Below, in pieces: positions 11,330 through 23,916 of a DNA stretch of 64,000 nucleotides (its first letter is position 1; the number at the start of each line of letters is the position of its first letter). The position numbers and the translations under genes are program-made. The notes beneath the pieces were generated by a model, which was given only the letters and a program-made list of their open reading frames with translations, was not told the origin of the DNA and made no database searches. The stretch is from the NCBI RefSeq assembly GCF_933775445.1, contig NC_065878.1, positions 6,966,001-7,030,000 on the forward strand. Direction: 5' to 3'. The DNA is from Argentina anserina. Its lineage: Eukaryota; Streptophyta; Magnoliopsida; Rosales; Rosaceae.

Positions 11330-11504
11330 TCACAGGCGCGGATCTACGTTGATGATTGGTTGGGCTTGAGATTTTGTGATAATTTTTTTAGCATACAGGT
11401 AATGTGAAAATTTGAAGGGATGGTAGGATTGGTAAATGTTGAAACTTACTTCCGATCACCAAGGTTCGAATCTCAGTCCCAGCAATCTCTTTTCTCTATA
11501 AAAT
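11330..11504 (+). repeat. tRNA-derived SINE-like repeat, split by Copia C
   Basis: It begins near caggcgcggatcta, has an A-box-like ggattggtaaatg near 11425, and a B-box-like ggttcgaatct near 11464 (RNA polymerase III consensus GGTTCGANNCC). Copia C is inserted just after it. A T-rich tail may continue at 17611-17679. A related copy is at 31550-31835. Confidence 0.4.
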
Positions 11505-11700
11505 TGTTGTAGGAGAATTACTCTCTCTAATCTTTCGGTGTATCTTGTCTTAATTAGTATTGGTTAGTCTGGATAAAGAAAGATATATATTCCCTTATTC
11601 AACGGGATACTCAATGTAATGCCTATATATAAGGCCTCGTTATCAATGAATAAAGATGATGCTTCTCCATATTTGATGCGTATTATATTCTTCTGTAACA
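11505..11700 (+). repeat. 5' LTR of Copia C
   Basis: It runs tgttgtagg...ctgtaaca. It contains tatatataagg near 11625, a probable TATA region, and aatgaataaag as a possible polyadenylation signal. Confidence 0.8.
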
Positions 11701-12320
11701 CGTTATCAGCACGTAGTTCTAACCCTGAGTTCTCAGGTCTAGAACCCTAATTTCTGAAAAAAAATTCCTTCTGTCATGAAAATAATTCGACATAAGAAGT
11801 TGTAAATTCCTTCTGTCATGAAAAAATCGACAGAAGAAGATCAAAAACTCTGAGAAATTTCTTCTGGTGAAAAAAATTGCAAAAAAAAAAAACATAAATC
11901 GATTTGACTAGGGCACCCATAAATCTTCTTTGGGCGGCCCCTACTCCTCCTCGTAGGATGAAGATCAGATCCACAGGCCTGGACGACTGCCCTCTTAGTG
12001 CCGCCTTGCAACATCGCCGAGGTCTTGCTCTATCTTGAACCCCGCCTTGAACTCCGATGTCTCTACAGCCCAGCGCCAACGCCCAGAAGCTCTTTCAATT
12101 AACGTTGTTGCTTTCATGCAATTTCAATTCTTCTGAATTTTATCTTTCATCGGGGACTTTCAACCTCCCTTTCCTTTTCAACCTGATTCTTTCACTTCTC
12201 GGGTGGTATACAAGGATACGATTCTCCTGGTACCGAGTTTTAGGAGCAGCTGGGAGTGCCGCTGTTACCATCCGTAGCGGTTGTGTGTAGCTACAAGTTT
12301 GAAAAAAAAAGGGGACAAAC

Positions 12321-12404
12321 ATTGGTTTGTGATGAAAATTGTCACTTATACCATCGGTTTGTGACTGAAATTGTCACTTATACCATTGTGACAGAATTTG
12401 TCAC
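12321..12404 (+). repeat. Leader direct repeat and palindrome, Copia C
   Basis: Two 33 bp copies of ggtttgtga.gaaaattgtc plus acttataccat are followed by the palindrome gtgacagaatttgtcac (12388-12404). The same arrangement is in element D at 40817-40900. Confidence 0.6.
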
Positions 12405-13319
12405 AGTTTATTGAATTGAGTTACCATACTTTGAGACTTGACCTACAATTCAATACTTGGAAGTCGTATCAGATGTTGATACATAATGAATCTTCCCACT
12501 TCTTAACCGCAACATGCGCCTGAAATTTGACATTTTCATGTTGGATGTGTTATGAACCTAGTCCGAATTAATTTCCTTTGGTGCAACATCGTTTCATTGA
12601 AAGACATAAACATTATGGTCAAAATATACAAGAGCGAGATATGAGAAGTTCTTGAAACAAGACACTCATTATATGGAAGAACATGAGAATATCTTCTCAC
12701 TATGACAGATTTTTAAAGTAATTATACATTGCAGTTATAAATGAAAATAATGAAGCATAAATGCTTCGGTTAAATAGTGTAAATGATTAGAAATCTGTTT
12801 ATTCCAAGTTTAATGTGACTAATGTTACTTAGCCCATACATTTTTAAATTGGTTCATGGTCAAGATCTCAATCTAATGGTTGGCTATAAAATTCTCATGT
12901 AGTTCAAGTAAATGAACATATAAGAATGTCTCGATGCAATTAAAGTTTCATTACCAAAAGCAATATGTTAAATGCAATGTAACACATTACATACATAAGT
13001 CCACGGTTTTAATTGTAGCATTTGTAAGGCTTACATGATTTTAAGCCTTGATTTATGTCTTGTTATGACATGGTTCCACCTTGTTTTGGTGATGATTTGT
13101 ACTGCTACGTGCTATGTAATGCACCTTATATTCCATCATTTTAAAATATGGTGATGCTTTCATAACTGAACTAACGCTCGTACAAGATTAGGGGAGTGGC
13201 AAACTATAACAGGTTCGCGAATTACGGCCTTGGCAGTATCACCAAGATGTTCCGCCCGCCACCTTTACCCCTAATGGCATAAAAAATTGGCCGAGCTATT
13301 GTCTCGGCTCCCCTAGGCA

Positions 13320-13450
13320 TCTTGAAAGCCCCCCCCCCCCCGCTGACCCCCTGCAGGACCCCCCCAGCATGCCCCCTGGGAGGCTTCTGCAGCCCCTGCA
13401 CGGCCCCCCGCACGGCCTCCACAGCCTCCTCCACACGGCCTCCTCACGAA
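13320..13450 (+). repeat. C-rich low-complexity block in Copia C
   Basis: A poly-C run near 13330 is followed by repeated ccccctgca/acggcc words. It is far more GC-rich than the rest of the element. An equivalent ccctgca-rich block is at 41800-42030 in element D. Confidence 0.6.
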
Positions 13451-16400
13451 CTCCTAGCCTTTTTGGCTATATTTTTGTTGATGCTGGCAACCCTTTTTGG
13501 GTATGCCTAGGTAACACCGATCCTTGTATTTGCATCTATGGTGTATATGCATGATATTTGCATGTCAAAATCACTCGTGAATGACGTTTGAGGGTCTAAA
13601 ACCCTTAAGTAATGTTATGTGGCCATTTGGGACTATATCAGTACACTTGCCGAGTTTTAATTTGTGATATTTATATGTCTTAACATAAGACTACTTGTCT
13701 CTATATTCTTATTTATAAATATGTTCAAGAGACATTAAGTGCATAGCTAGAAGAACTTAAAGCTTTTAATGGATTTAGTTTTTAATCCATTGTACGATAA
13801 CTAGATCATCACATAGAATCTCGAGTGGTTTAAATGCTCAAGTTTAAATGCCTTATGACATTATGATTCAAGTCACATGTTTTAAGCTACTTGAAGACAA
13901 TTCTTGTGTCAACATTATTTATCACCTACAAACTCATTGTGAAAGAGTTCTTATGTATCGCTTCTAATAATGTAGCGTATCTCATGACTCGAAATAGTGT
14001 GAATTGTATTATTTCACGATATTATGATTCTGAATAATGAATCGATGACTCGTTTAGGTTATTCTTTTGAGCAAAGAAGTTAAACAGATCAATAAAATTT
14101 CTCTAAAGTAAAGGAGATGTAATCTATGCGTTAATAAGTGAATAAGCCCCTGCTATGATCCTTCATTGACTATGCTCAATCTCTAAGTATATTATTTAGC
14201 GAAATTTAGGAGTGACATACACCCTCTTATGCTAAAGAGAATGAGACATAAGATGGAAGCCTAAATCGGCTTATCATGATTCACTTTGAGGATAAAATAT
14301 ATTGTGGTGATACATATATCATGGCTAAACTTAAACCATAACACTTAGATGTTATGGAGCACTCAAAACAATGACAAAAGTCGAAAAAGCCTAAAATTTC
14401 AGGATTTATAGATTGCAGACTTGTCATTGTGAGAACCGGTTCACCTACGTTTAGGTGGGCTATTGCGTTGCTACTTGTGGCCACTGATTCCTAACATCCA
14501 AAGCTACCTACTCACAAAATTTGAGCCCATTTGGAGACTTGGAATATGATGAACCGCTCAACACAAGTGGTCACTGACCTCATGCGAGTATTCCAGCAGT
14601 GAGGCCGGTGGCATTGGATTCCTAACACCCATGTTTACTTGATCCGACAATTTCGTAGCGTTCGGGATTTGGAAAGTTAGTGAACTATTCACGGAAGTGT
14701 AAAATAAAGGTTCGGTATTGGTTGTTGATGTGCCTAGGCTTCTAACGAACCAACAATTCGAACCATAAGCTACGGCTTGTAGCGTATCTTATTTGAAGGT
14801 ATCTATCTATACCACCATCATTGAAGTTTCAGTTGTAACGATTCACATGTTAGTGTTTCATGTCTAATAATATGCATGTTTGTTAATGGATTATGTTAAC
14901 GGTTTATCGTCCACATATTTATGTGCCAAAATGTGCCTCCACAAGTGCATAATAATGGGTTATTTGATGTTGAATTTTGTCTTTGAATAAGACATGAACT
15001 TCCAATCTATGTCCGCTTATATAAAGACCTTAATATGCGATCTCGTTTAGTCACTTTTGATAAGCCAATCTCCCGGTCGTTAGGGGGAGAGAAGAACAAG
15101 TTTGTTCAAGTTCAACGACTTGGTTTTGTCGTGGTTTGTCCATTGTGCCTCATCATGTCCCTATTAGTCCTACACATGGAAGTGATGAGATTAGACATAC
15201 ATGGTGCAACTATGCCTGTAAGGATTGATGTCCGACAGATGGACATGTAGTCACTCTTTGTTGGTGACGTGGTGACTTCACAAATGTGGTAGTTGGTGTC
15301 ATTAGGTCGTGGCTCTTACGAAAGGTTAGAGAGACCACTTGGTTTGATAATACTTGCTAAATGCGAGTTATGGCACAACTTGATATATGATCAATGATAT
15401 TCACTTGTATGTTTTCTTAGATGATGGTTATTATTGGGGGACGCCTCAATATCAATACTAATTAAATGAGAGATCTCGAAGAATGACGATGATGAATGAG
15501 TTTGATGTCGAACTATATATAGCATGTTGAAGCAAAATTCTAACATTGAAGATTGGCGTACATGGAAAGTGTTATCCGGTAGAATTAATGGTGATGAACA
15601 ACCCATATCACCGCCACAGCCTCCAGGAAAGCCGTATGATCCAGTTTTAACAAAGAGATACGTCAATTGTCAAGTAATGCCAACACTGCACATGTAAATC
15701 CTATCGGTTATACCTTTGTTAAGCATAGTGAAAAAGAGGCGTAAACTCTCTAGCAAAATGCCCTGGAATCAAATATGAAACGGCTTTTCCTCATAATACC
15801 TTGTGATTTAGGTGGTTTCCAAAACAACTGAATTTACAGTTTGTGGTCATATATAATCTCTGTTGGGACTAAGTTAAGAGATGTAGATAACAATCTTGAA
15901 TGGATTGGTTTTAACCTAATTCAATTGCCTCCAGACTACGGAGTGCGATAACTTGATTAAGGTAGGGATATTAAAATAAAGTGGGATGGACTCTTGATGA
16001 ACTAAGGGCCAAATGCTGCTTTCCAAAGCTCCTTGCTCAAAACTCATGGCTCATCACCCTGATAATGCAGGATAATTCAATTCGAAAACTTTTTATTACA
16101 TAGCCGGGATTGGACATCCTCGTAACCCCATGTTCATTCTACATAAATGGATGAGCAAGAGTGACAATTAAGCAGTTAAAGCTTATAGCTAGGGCCCTCG
16201 TTGCACATAAGTAATTTACCCATAACTGTCTGGGGATATGCAATATTGCATGCAGCTGTACTAAGAATGAAAGGATCTTGAGAATACTAGGTCTCGAAAG
16301 TGATGACCGTTATTGATGATGTTATTCATCGGTTAGTTAAAGGCAATAAGGACATTAAACCAAAGCCTATAAGTATTCCATGAATCAGTCGAAGTCAGAA

Positions 16401-17415
16401 GAAGACGTGTTTCTGCCATTTGAGCCATGATAAGTCTTAGGAGATGAAACTCTCTATTTAAGTACGATATGTGTATGCATGTACTTGTTGTAATATACAT
16501 GACTCGACATCTCATTCGGTTTAAACTCATAAGGCCAAGATGATGGTTGAGTGTACCCACACATATGTGAATGCTTGATCACAACACGTTATGACATCAA
16601 ATCATAAATCCCAACACAAAAGACACTTTAATGAAGCGATTTCAGAATCTGCCCAGATTCATAAGTTAACTTCCACGGGACCTAAATCGCAGTTCACTTA
16701 TTGAAAAATGGTGAATTTAGTACCATTAGAAATCTCTAAGTGTCTACTTTCTGGGAACACCAACCATTTGACAATATCTATTATATTGAGTAAGTTATAG
16801 CTGGTTTAGTAAAATAGGACAGATCTATCCGGAAACTGCAGCTGAGTCAACTTCGACTGAGCTTTGTGATCAGGTCAGAACGAATTAGATTGTAAACCAT
16901 ATATCACTGGAAAGTTACGGGTATCTACATTTCATAATTGTTTACGGTTCATCTATACCTATTGTATCAGTAAATTTATGATTGTTTAAGTATGTGAAAG
17001 TCATACCACGTGTGAATCTATTTTTCATTGCAAACTCTTGTTTTGAGTTGTTATGCAATTCTCTTTCTTTTGTTTCATGAACGGATAACTGTACATGTCG
17101 GATTTAAGAATGTTTGGCAAGATTTGATATTCAAATCATTGACCCATTGCTACTTTTGAAGAATGTGAAGAGCGTTCGTATACGCTATGTATCTAAACTC
17201 TGAGTTTGAGTTACCGATCAGGGAGAGTTGTTTTGTAGACTTCAGGAGGAGTCGATACCACATGTTATCTTCAATTGTAGTTGGTGTGTTGTGTTTACTT
17301 TCCCTTCGACCAAGCTTTTTATTTTACCGAAGAAGTTTTTGTTTTGCTTGGCAAGGTTTTTACCGAGGCAACAATATTGCACCATAATACATTAGGATGG
17401 CGATACAAGGGGAAG

Positions 17416-17610
17416 TGTTGTAGGAGAATGACTCTCCATAATCTTCTGGTGTATCTTGTCCTAATTAATATAGGTTAGTCTAGATAAGAAATGATATATA
17501 ATCCCTTATTCAACGGGATACTCAATATAATACATATATATAAGGTCTCCTTATCAATGAATAAAGATGATGTTTCTCCATATTTTATGCATATGACATT
17601 CTTCTTAACA
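17416..17610 (+). repeat. 3' LTR of Copia C
   Basis: It starts tgttgtaggagaatgactct and ends cttcttaaca beside the TSD aaat. Confidence 0.8.
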
Positions 17611-17679
17611 AAATATAATTTTTCTTTCTTTCTCTTCCAAAATTTCTTTCTAATGATTGATTATATACTACTTTTTAAT

Positions 17680-17853
17680 TGAAATAATAGAATGAATTCA
17701 AGAGAACAACAGTAATTTTATTGATAAGATATGGAGCCTTATATATGTGCATTACATCCAAGATCCCAATGAATCTGCGATAATATACCATTTATGAAAT
17801 AGCTAGGCTATACTAATTAGGACAAGATACACCAAGAATATATAGGAGATGTG
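17680..17853 (-). repeat. 3' LTR of Copia G (partial)
   Basis: On the minus strand it reads catctcctatatattcttgg and ends tattatttca. It is truncated at 17853, where X begins. It aligns with 31131-31227 over the shared part. Confidence 0.65.
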
Positions 17854-20252
17854 TGAGCCCCTGAAAAATTCATTTATCTTTCCGGCATTGTTGTAATGCA
17901 AACGGACATTTTTCTGAGATGTCAAAAATGTACTTTAATATTTTTATATTAAACTACGCATCATCACGAGTTTTCAAACGTTTGTTTATATTTCTACGAA
18001 TTTTTAAAGTTCTGCTTTGTTTGAAATAGTGTTTCGGAAAATACATCTGGGTTTTCTTTTGGTTTTGGGTCTAGAAGAGGCACAAACCCAAATCCGGGCC
18101 CGAGCCCATCCTTTTTTTCTTATCTTCTACTTCTCCTTTTTCTTCCTCTCTCTCCTTCCTTTACCTTTCTTTCCCTTTTTTCTTTCTTCTCTCTTCCCTC
18201 TCTGTTTCTCTCTCTTCTCTGCCGAAACAGAGACTCACCACCGCCGTCACCTTCTCCGGTGTGTAGCGCCGCCGTTCGACCACCTATGGCCGGCACACCA
18301 GCACCATTTTCTTCCTCTCGACGAGCTCTTCAAGACCTAGTCCTTACATGTCGAATTCGAGCGAGTTCTGGTGAATCCGAATCTTGGTGTCGTGATGACC
18401 GCCGTCGATTACCGCCAGCTCCGGCGACGTCGTGGATCTTTCCTCGATAAAACTCTCTTATTTCTTCATTTCCTAGTCGATTTGGTGGTTTGAAACGAGA
18501 TTGGTGTTCAAAGATTTAACTTTTATTTTTTTTCATGTCACCGGTCCGTTTAAGAACTTTGGCGGCCTCATCCTTCGATTACGGCGATGGGTTCGAAATC
18601 CTGGGTAGTTAGAAAAGCTTGCAGAGGCATCAGAGGTATTTGGGAGTCAACGGCGACGCCGCAACAGCTCGGACGAAGGCACAACAGTGTTGGAGCCGAC
18701 GAGATCTTTCCAGTGCATCGTTGAGGTATCAATTGAACTCCGATTCCTTTGGTTTTGGTGTCGTTGTGATCGTATTGTTGTTTGGTATAATTGCATGTTG
18801 ATTTTGGTTGGTTTTTCATCAGAGTTTTGGCCGGATTTGTGAATAGGAGTCGATCGGAGGTCAAAGGGTTAACATTTTCCTATTTTATTTCTCATGTGAA
18901 ATGACCAAAATAGCCCTGTTGAGTTTCAATAATTATGATATTACCCCTTGCAGTAAATAAGTTGGAAAGTTACTATTTTACCCAAACAGTAATTAATTTA
19001 CTTTTTACTTAAATCTCATTTCAACCTTTTTACATTTAAGTTTCTCAATTTTAAATCGGATTAAGGAAAATTAGTAACATTTCACTAAAACGTAATTTTA
19101 ACTTTACGGTTAAATCTTACACTCGATTTCTGCCCGGATCGGAAATTGAGGAACTCTTAAGCGTGAGAGATTTAAATGACGGAAGGATAAATTTAAGATT
19201 TGGATTTGTCGATCATTCACGTCTTAAATCTACGATACGAATATCTTTAAAACAAATTCACACTCACCTTTCGAAAAATCAACCAATCATCCTGAGACCT
19301 CGACTCGAGTAGTCAAACTAGTCAAACTGACGTTTAATTACTAAACCGACTAAAAACGTCATGGACCTTACTTATCCCGTTTCATTATTTGTTTAGCTAT
19401 GAGACTTGCTTGCGGGACGCAATTCTACGCGGAGCACGAGAAGCGTGACTTGGGGCGCGGAATTTGACATTGCTATATTAGGTAGGGTGAGCCACCCGCT
19501 AGGGTGAGTCGGTATCTTCCGGGTTAGTGGTTTTCTATATAAAAAATATATATGCTATACATTTTTATCCCATGTTGCATTCATTGGCACTTTACTCTGG
19601 TCATATTGTCTCGAGACTGACCCTTTTATTTTATGCATGATTATAAATCGGTAATTCCGTGTAGAGATGTCTGGCACCGCATGTTTTATTATTATATGGT
19701 GAATCCCGCATCCTGATGTGCGGGAACCATCATGGTGATTCTGTTGTCCTGATATCCGGCACCGTGTGACTTATACTACTGTGATAACCGTATCCTGATG
19801 TCTCCTACCGTAGAACATTATTGGCTCTCGATTCCCCCAAAAGTGTACCATAGAGCCGGTCAGGTTAGATATACCCCATCGACGCATTTGATATTTCGAG
19901 GCAAGTCTCATATTTTACATCTGCATGATTTTACTTGACTTGCCCTAAACTTTACAGGACTTGTTACAGTCTCAGTTTGACTTTCGTTACATGTTTTTAC
20001 CCTAACAGTCTATATATATATATTGTTACATACATATATATATATATAAATGGTTTTCAAACCTACTTTTCAGGTATATGGAAGTCGGTTCACGAGGACT
20101 TGGACTAGGTGCTAGTGGCGTCGCATCGCTCATGGTTCACTTTCGATACTGAGGAGTCAGCTTCCGGTGTGACTTCTTATTTATCCGATCTTCGTTTCTA
20201 CTTTAACAATTGCACGATGCGTACTCTGATACTTTTCATTTCAGTTGTGCAG
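17854..20252 (+). mobile_element. X: gypsy-type LTR fragment, 2.4 kb
   Basis: It starts tgtgagcccctgaaaaattc and has the same architecture as the T1 LTR: a CT-rich leader (18110-18240), a donor-like ttgag|gtatc (18725/18726), a tract of short gatgtctggcacc-like repeats (19660-19830) and an acceptor-like cttttcag|gtatat (20073). It has no canonical 3' end, because it runs straight into the remains of the A 5' LTR. The family is inferred from layout, not from sequence identity to T1. Confidence 0.5.
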
Positions 20253-20524
20253 TTGGCATGATTCTTAAAGGAGAACTGGAATCTGATTTTCGTTGCTTTA
20301 TATGATTTGTTTTGGTGATGTTTTGTGTAAGTGTTGATCGATCACATGTATATAGTAGTTTATGTTTTATTTTATGTTTTTATACAATCTAATCTTATAT
20401 CTCTTTGTGAATTCATTGTTGAATGTTTGTGATTCTTTGCCCTGGTTGGATCCCCGGTTTGTGAACAATACTCTCTTGCTTTATACTACTAACGATGCTT
20501 ACAGGGTTAATATTGATGGCGAGT

Positions 20525-20888
20525 AATCAAACCGATCAAATGGCGCCATTGTCGGGGATCCATAAAGATTGATGCCTAACTTTTAATTTCGAATTCACTA
20601 TTCATAGTGTACATTTGTATATTCTTATCTTGTTTTGTTGTACATATAGTAACTTTATCTTAGGTTTTTGTTTTGATGATTGAGTGAATGATTTTTGTAG
20701 GTTGTAAATCGAACCGATCAAATGGCACCGTTGTCGGGGATCTATAAAGATTGATCCCTAACTTTTAATTTCGAATTCACTGTTTATAGTGTACATTTGT
20801 ATATTCTTTTCTTATTTGTTGTACATATAGTAACTTTATCTTAGGTTGTTGTTTTAATGATTGAGTGAATTATTGTTGTAGGTTGTAA
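20525..20888 (+). repeat. Tandem duplication carrying the primer-binding site
   Basis: A unit of about 182 bp occurs twice. Each copy has accgatcaaatggc.cc.tt plus gtcgggga (primer sites at 20541 and 20723) and the same downstream sequence up to gttgtaaatc. Element A therefore has two potential tRNA-priming sites. Confidence 0.75.
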
Positions 20889-21724
20889 ATCAAACGGAAT
20901 AGGTAAAGTCCATTTTGTTAATATTAGCCTAAACTCTTCATGCTAGCTCTCGGGTTTGCATGAGGTTGAGGGAGGCTTTTATTAACACTTGGAGATTTGT
21001 TTAACACCTAAGGTTACGTCCAGCTGAGTAAGGGGCACGCTTTTTTATTACCCTGGTACATGTGACCAAAATTGGATCTCAAAGAACTACAGATTGACAT
21101 ACATCTCGGTGATAAAGTCGATAGGGAGTTCGCTCTCCGTAGTTCAACAAATGAGTCATACCATGTTCACTTTCTCTAATTGATATATACGGCCTTTTGA
21201 AACAAAGACTTGATATTGTGTCTAGACATTCATACTTAGGTCGCATGTCCACCTTGGTTTATAACTTAGAATCAATCGATGATTCAATCATTGAAACGGC
21301 AAAACGAACTTGTGAATTGTATGAACTTTGTAAACGTAAAGAACTAATTCTTTGTAACATGACAACATAGTTGCCGTGCCTCTTCCATAAGTGTGTCGTG
21401 TATATTACTAAGGAAGAGCACGTTTCTTGTCTTCATTTTGTATTCTTCAAAGCTAACTTTCTAACTTTCGTGTTTCAAGAACTATGCATGTCTGCTATAT
21501 CTAAGAAAACACAAGAGCTCAAAAATCGAAGTCAAGCACTTAAAGCAATTCAATCTTAAACTTCTGGCTCGAGTGGACTCTTAGATTTCGAAACTTCTCC
21601 AAGCAATTCAATCTTAAACTCTTCACCTAGATCACAAGAAGAGGAAGATCTTTTCTTCCCCTTCATCTTTGATTCGGAGACATACACAATTGCATATCGT
21701 ACTTTAGTTCCTGCTTGTGCTCCA
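20889..21724 (+). other. Untranslated leader of element A
   Basis: No convincing coding frame. The start of the gag homology could lie anywhere before 21725. Short frames here are not supported. Confidence 0.5.
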
Positions 21725-22339
21725 ATGGCACTCAAGAATGCTTTCAACCCCACCACCCCTGAATCACCTTCATGCATTACTTTCACTCCACCTGATGAAG
21801 CCAACTTCTCCATTCTGGTTCAATTTCTTGGGCAGCTGCCTAAGTACTCTTGTTCCTTAATGGAAGACCCTAATGTTCACCTTAGGGAGTTCTTTGACAT
21901 TTGCAAGCTCCAATTGATTCATCATCTGTCTCAAGAAGGATTGAGGTTGCTTTTGTTTCCATTTACCCTTAAAGACGATGCTAAGCGTTGGTTGTACTCT
22001 TTGCCTGTTGGAATTATCACCACATGGGATGAAATGACTAGGAGGTTCTTGAAGCAATTCTTCCCTGCTCAACTCATGAAAAGACTAAGGAGGGAGATTC
22101 AAAACTTCACTCAAAAGGATGGTGATTCACTCTATGAGGCATGTGAGGAATTTCACGAACTACAAAGGAAGTGCCCTCACCATGGTATTTCGTTGGATGA
22201 CTTGGTGGAATTCTTCTATGAAGGACTTGACACCACTAACAAGACCATAGTGGATTCAGCATGTGGCTGCACATTCATGAACAAGACCGGTCAAGAAGCC
22301 TACACCTTGATTGATGACTTGGCCGACAACAATCGCTAA
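21725..22339 (+). pseudogene. Element A gag, N-terminal part
   Basis: The 204-residue frame contains the retrotransposon gag core: DPNVHLREFFDICKLQ, LRLLLFPFTLKDDAKRWLYS, TWDEMTRRFLKQFFPA, then SLYEACEEFHELQRKCPHHG. Gag forms the virus-like particle around element RNA. The matching part of element B is at 55260-56195. The frame ends at a TAA (22337-22339), after which gag homology resumes. Confidence 0.85.
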
Positions 22340-23319
22340 TTTAGTTCCAAAGAGAAAAGAGGAAACAAGAGCCATGGGGTGTATGATGTTGATGCAAGGA
22401 ATCAAATGGCTACTTTAAATAGAAAGCTTGACGTTCTAGTCAAGGCATTCAATGGTTCGAGCATCAACACTCAAGCATGTGCCATTTTTTCTTTCAAAGA
22501 CCACACCACTGAGAATTGACAAATGGTGCAATGACTCAAGAGGAGTTGAACTTCATGGGGCAACAAAGGCCTAGGTATGATCCTTATTCAAACACATACA
22601 ATCTTGGACTTAGAGATCATCCCAACTTTTGTTGGAGGAACAATGCTCAACCACCCAATGCTCAAGGTAAAGGACCTCGCCCTTCAGGTTTGTTTGTGAG
22701 GCCTCAGGTACCTCAAGGTTCTGTTCCCTTTAACATCAATGTTCATTCGAATAATGCATCTACACCTAACTATGATGAACTTTTGAAGTCCCTTGCTCAA
22801 GGGCAACAAAATTTAAACCCTGCTACTCAAGCTTTAGTTACAGGTCAACAAGCTCATTCTAAGGACATAACTGAGCTTAAAAAGCATATGGGACAAGTGA
22901 TCGACTTCATGGGCAAGATCCATGAAGAAGGTAGGTTGCCGAGCCAAACTGAGCCAAATCCCAATGTGAAGGCCATGATGACAAGAAGTGGGAGGATCTT
23001 GGATGCTCCATTGCAGCCAATCAAGAAGGCCGTGCCTTCTAAAGATAACGAGGATGAAAGTTTCAATGAAAATGACTTAGAGAAGGACCCTGCCTCCTCT
23101 AAGGCTAATGATGTCGTGACTCTACCCCAAGGTGATCATGCCGTGCATGACACAGGTACGAATCCTAACTCTAGTGTTTTGGTTTCAACTAATGTTCTTC
23201 CTCGTGTTCCCTTCCCCAATATATTTGCAAAGCAAAAGAAGGATGACTCTGATCAAGCCATGCTCGACATATTTAAGAAGGTGGAAGTGAACATGCCTTT
23301 TATTGAATGCATTCAATAG
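22340..23319 (+). pseudogene. Element A gag, C-terminal part
   Basis: After the stop, VYDVDARNQMATLNRKLD leads to a ruined zinc knuckle. In CAIFSFKDHTTEN followed by TGA (22517-22519), the second cysteine is phenylalanine and the last is a stop, if the usual CX2CX4HX4C pattern is assumed. The 267-residue frame from 22516 carries FMGQQRPRYDPYSNTYN, NPNVKAMMTRSGRI and an acidic linker, then VPFPNIFAKQKKDD and FKKVEVNMPFIECIQ before a further stop at 23317-23319. Confidence 0.8.
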
Positions 23320-23916
23320 AATCCTAGGTATGCTAAGTTTTTGAAAGAATTGTGTACCAATAAGAGGATGACTCGAGACGAGGAGGTTGTCACAATGAGT
23401 GAGACGGTTTCTACCGTGCTCCAAAGAAAGCTACCACCAAAGGTTAAGGATCCGGGGAGTTTTTCTATCTCTTGTACAATTAGAAACATGACATTTGAAA
23501 AAATAATGTTAGACTTAGGCACATCGATCAATGTAATGCCTTATTATATTTATGCAGATCTAGGTCTAGGGGATTTGAAAAGAGATAATGTTGTGATTCG
23601 ATTGGCAGATTGTTCCAACAAAATCCCTTTGGGCTATGTTAAAGACATTCTTGTGCATGTTTGAAGCTTAATTTTCCCTGCGGACTTCATTGACATGGAA
23701 CCAACTGAAATAGATGACAAGGAGGTTCCTATCTTGTTGGCTTATCCATTCATGAGGACTGCAAGAACGAAAATTGATGTGTTTAGTGGATCACTCACCT
23801 TTGAGTTCGACGGTGAAGTGATTAGCTTCAACATCTTTGAGGCCATGAGGTATCCCTTTTCGGAATTGAGTGATTATTTTTCAATTGACATTCTTGATTC
23901 CCTTGTAAATAACTAG
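23320..23916 (+). pseudogene. Element A aspartic protease
   Basis: The frame NPRYAKFLKELCTNKR leads into the retropepsin fold, with the active-site triad region MLDLGTSINVMPYYIYADLG, so DLGTS is intact. IRLADCSNKIPLGYVKDIL follows. A stop at 23662-23664 interrupts it. The remainder (EVPILLAYPFMRTARTKIDV) continues in a shifted frame to 23916. The enzyme would cut the Gag-Pol polyprotein. Confidence 0.8.

Larger units (their letters stand above)
11505..17610 (+). mobile_element. Copia element C (non-autonomous, 6.1 kb)
   Basis: Two LTRs of about 195 bp (11505-11700 and 17416-17610) start tgttgtaggaga and end in aaca. The flanking TSD is aaat (11501-11504 and 17611-17614). A primer-site-like cgttatcagcacg follows the 5' LTR. 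The internal region is collinear over most of its length with element D (40112-46095). Both are decayed, with only scattered Copia blocks, for example tcgttagggggagagaagaa near 15080. Neither has an open frame for any full domain. Confidence 0.82.

Noticed and set aside
18017..18450. Open frames in fragment X
   Set aside because: The frame covers a long CT-rich tract with low-complexity Phe/Ser/Leu content inside an LTR leader.
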